From positions 186,001 to 250,000 of the forward strand of contig NZ_JANQBD010000007.1 of the NCBI RefSeq assembly GCF_024722015.1: a stretch of 64,000 nt of DNA, written 5' to 3'. This document shows, piece after piece, positions 63,401 to 64,000 of the stretch. A program made the position numbers and the translations under genes. Positions within the stretch are counted from its first letter, which is position 1; every line of letters begins with the position of its first letter. This stretch comes from Paenibacillus radicis (ex Xue et al. 2023) (lineage in GTDB: Bacteria > Bacillota > Bacilli > Paenibacillales > NBRC-103111). The notes under the pieces are model-generated. The model searched no databases. It was not told where the DNA came from and saw only the letters and a program-made list of their open reading frames with translations.

Positions 63401-63852
63401 AGTGCTAAAGCCTGCTCATAATAGCTGTCCACCAGTTCATCAAACGTGACCCCGCCTGTGACGGATAATGTCTTGGTTGTTGGCCCCATTGCTCCAGCTA
63501 CATAACGTGGCCATTCAGGAGTGCTGTATTTTTTAGCTGCATCTACAGCCAGCTTAGCCAATACTAGGTTGATTTCTCTTGCCCGGTCCTGCAAATCATA
63601 ATCCGCCAATACCACACTCGATGCTCCGAAAGTATTGGATTCAATAATATCCGCTCCGGCTGCAAAATAAGCCTCATGTATTTTAGTAATGACATCAGGA
63701 CGGGTAATAGCCAAATATTCGTTGCAACCATCAAGGTCATCGCCGCCAAAATCCTCTGCGGTTAAATTCTCTTGCTGGATCATTGTACCCATGGCACCGT
63801 CTAAAATCATTATTTTTTTCTTTAGCTGTTCTTGTAGAGTTGGTTTACTCAT
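60409..63852 (-). CDS. metH: Cobalamin-dependent methionine synthase
   Basis: 1147 residues, full-length four-module enzyme. Homocysteine domain (1-320) with zinc Cys227, Cys290 and Cys291 (GLNCATGP; GGCCGTT). Pterin-binding domain (about 330-620; NVLGSRKF; DSTDTKVIELG). Cobalamin cap and Rossmann domains (about 650-880) with axial His722 in GDVHDIG. Reactivation domain (about 910-1140) with RFSFGYPACPN binding S-adenosylmethionine. Transfers the methyl group of methyl-tetrahydrofolate to homocysteine. No S-box, T-box or cobalamin riboswitch is visible in the 148 bases of leader before the window end. Confidence 0.95.
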   Translation of the reverse strand: MSKPTLQEQLKKKIMILDGAMGTMIQQENLTAEDFGGDDLDGCNEYLAITRPDVITKIHEAYFAAGADIIESNTFGASSVVLADYDLQDRAREINLVLAKLAVDAAKKYSTPEWPRYVAGAMGPTTKTLSVTGGVTFDELVDSYYEQALALIEGGVDALLLETSQDALNVKAGSIGIRKAFETLGIKLPIMISGTIEPMGTTLAGQNIESFYISMEHLEPITFGLNCATGPEFMRDHIRTLSELAQTAVSCYPNAGLPDENGKYHESPESLAKKMAGFAEQGWLNMAGGCCGTTPDHIRAMAEALAPYKPREHAAAHPPAVSGIETVFIEDANRPYMVGERTNVLGSRKFKRLIAEGKYEEASEIARAQVKGGAAVVDVCLQDPDRDEVSDMIKFLELVVKKVKVPLMLDSTDTKVIELGLKYSQGKAIINSINLEDGEEKFESVVPLIHRYGAAAVVGTIDERGQAITAQDKLEVAQRSHDLLVHKYGMNPKDIIFDPLVFPVGTGDQQYIGSAKETIEGIRLIKQAMPDTQTILGLSNVSFGLPPAGREVLNAVYLYHCTKAGLDYAIVNTESLERYASIPEEERRLSEELIYNTNDDTLAEFVAHFRVKKVEKKEKISNLTLEERLASYVVEGTKEGLIPDLDEARGKYHPLEIINGPLMKGMEEVGRLFNNNELIVAEVLQSAEVMKASVSHLEQFMEKAESAVKGKIILATVKGDVHDIGKNLVEIILSNNGYKIINLGIKVPPEQLIEAFRREKADAIGLSGLLVKSAQQMIITAQDLKNAGIDVPILVGGAALTRKFTKTRIAPEYEGMVLYAKDAMDGLDIANKLSDPVQRQQLIKELRESKESDVMEAGKKEEAMPTLTRVKTSSIDKTLPVQVPPDLERRVIRDYPISHIMPYVNMQMLLGHHLGLKGKVDKLLAEKDSKAVQLKETVDDIFAQAQKEGIIRAHGMYRFFPAQSSGNDVLVYDPNDTTKVLQTFSFPRQDKEPFLCLADFLKSVESGEMDYVGFLVVTAGHGINEKAREWRDNGDYLRSHALQSSALETAEALAERVHEMMRDVWGFPDPAGMSMQERFGAKYRGQRFSFGYPACPNLDDQQQLFALLNPEDIGVELTEGSMMEPEASVSAIVFAHPEARYFNVDKS

Positions 63853-64000
63853 TCTTATCTTCCCTTCAATGACATCCGTCCGACAAACAGTCTTGTAAAT
63901 GTTAATTTATTTTGAAAATCTTAAAGGAATACCGCGAATTTTTTAGAATAATGTAAAACTAAGTGTAACAGAAAGCTATGTTCATGAAAAGATAGAATAC

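Noticed and set aside
63853..64000. Possible SAM or cobalamin riboswitch before metH
   Set aside because: No recognisable S-box core or B12-box in the visible leader; the rest lies outside the window.

Overview
The window looks like a chromosomal segment of a spore-forming, low-to-moderate G+C Gram-positive bacterium of the Paenibacillaceae, most likely Paenibacillus or a close relative. The evidence is strong AGGAGG ribosome binding sites with frequent TTG starts, a Spo0E-like phosphatase, a YhcN/YlaJ spore lipoprotein, spore protein Tlp, KapB, a KinB-like kinase and the MrfA/MrfB (YprA/YprB) repair pair. I see no insertion sequence, prophage, CRISPR array, rRNA or tRNA. Nearly all genes lie on the minus strand.

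Layout. 1-8.6 kb: HxlR regulator, Spo0E-like protein, orphan OmpR-type regulator, spore lipoprotein, a TRIC channel/oxidoreductase cluster, a NarL-type two-component pair, and a thioredoxin-like/KapB operon. 8.7-17.0 kb: three ABC-F ATPases (YkpA-, Uup/YfmR- and YfmM-like) among small housekeeping genes, including an M42 peptidase and an ASCH protein. 17.1-28.6 kb: one long tad-type pilus operon (TadZ, TadA, TadB, TadC, Flp pilin, two TadE-like pseudopilins, a large TadG-like protein and a prepilin peptidase) ending in a membrane FHA protein and a PP2C phosphatase. It is preceded by a good promoter and a leader terminator. 29-35.6 kb: KinB-like kinase, CoaD-like protein, two methyltransferases, a lone ABC ATPase, a small cREC protein, and base-excision repair genes (endonuclease IV and an Fpg/Nei-type glycosylase).

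35.8-50.2 kb: a peptide-use region. A minus-strand operon encodes an M20 dipeptidase, a dipeptide/oligopeptide ABC importer and probably an S9 peptidase. A second minus-strand operon encodes an AbgA-like M20 hydrolase, a CapA-like protein and aspartase. Between them a plus-strand gene encodes an unusual three-part regulator. Both operons have nearly identical promoters (TTGACA, 17 bp, TTATAT) followed by the same 36-bp operator-like element (31 of 36 bases match), so they look like one regulon.

50.5-64 kb: MrfA/MrfB with a LexA-box-like site inside the promoter; a three-gene operon pairing an OlsB-type N-acyltransferase with an LpxL-type O-acyltransferase, a possible aminolipid pathway rarely discussed in Firmicutes; LrgA/LrgB; Tlp; ribonuclease Z; and a full-length cobalamin-dependent methionine synthase at the right edge.
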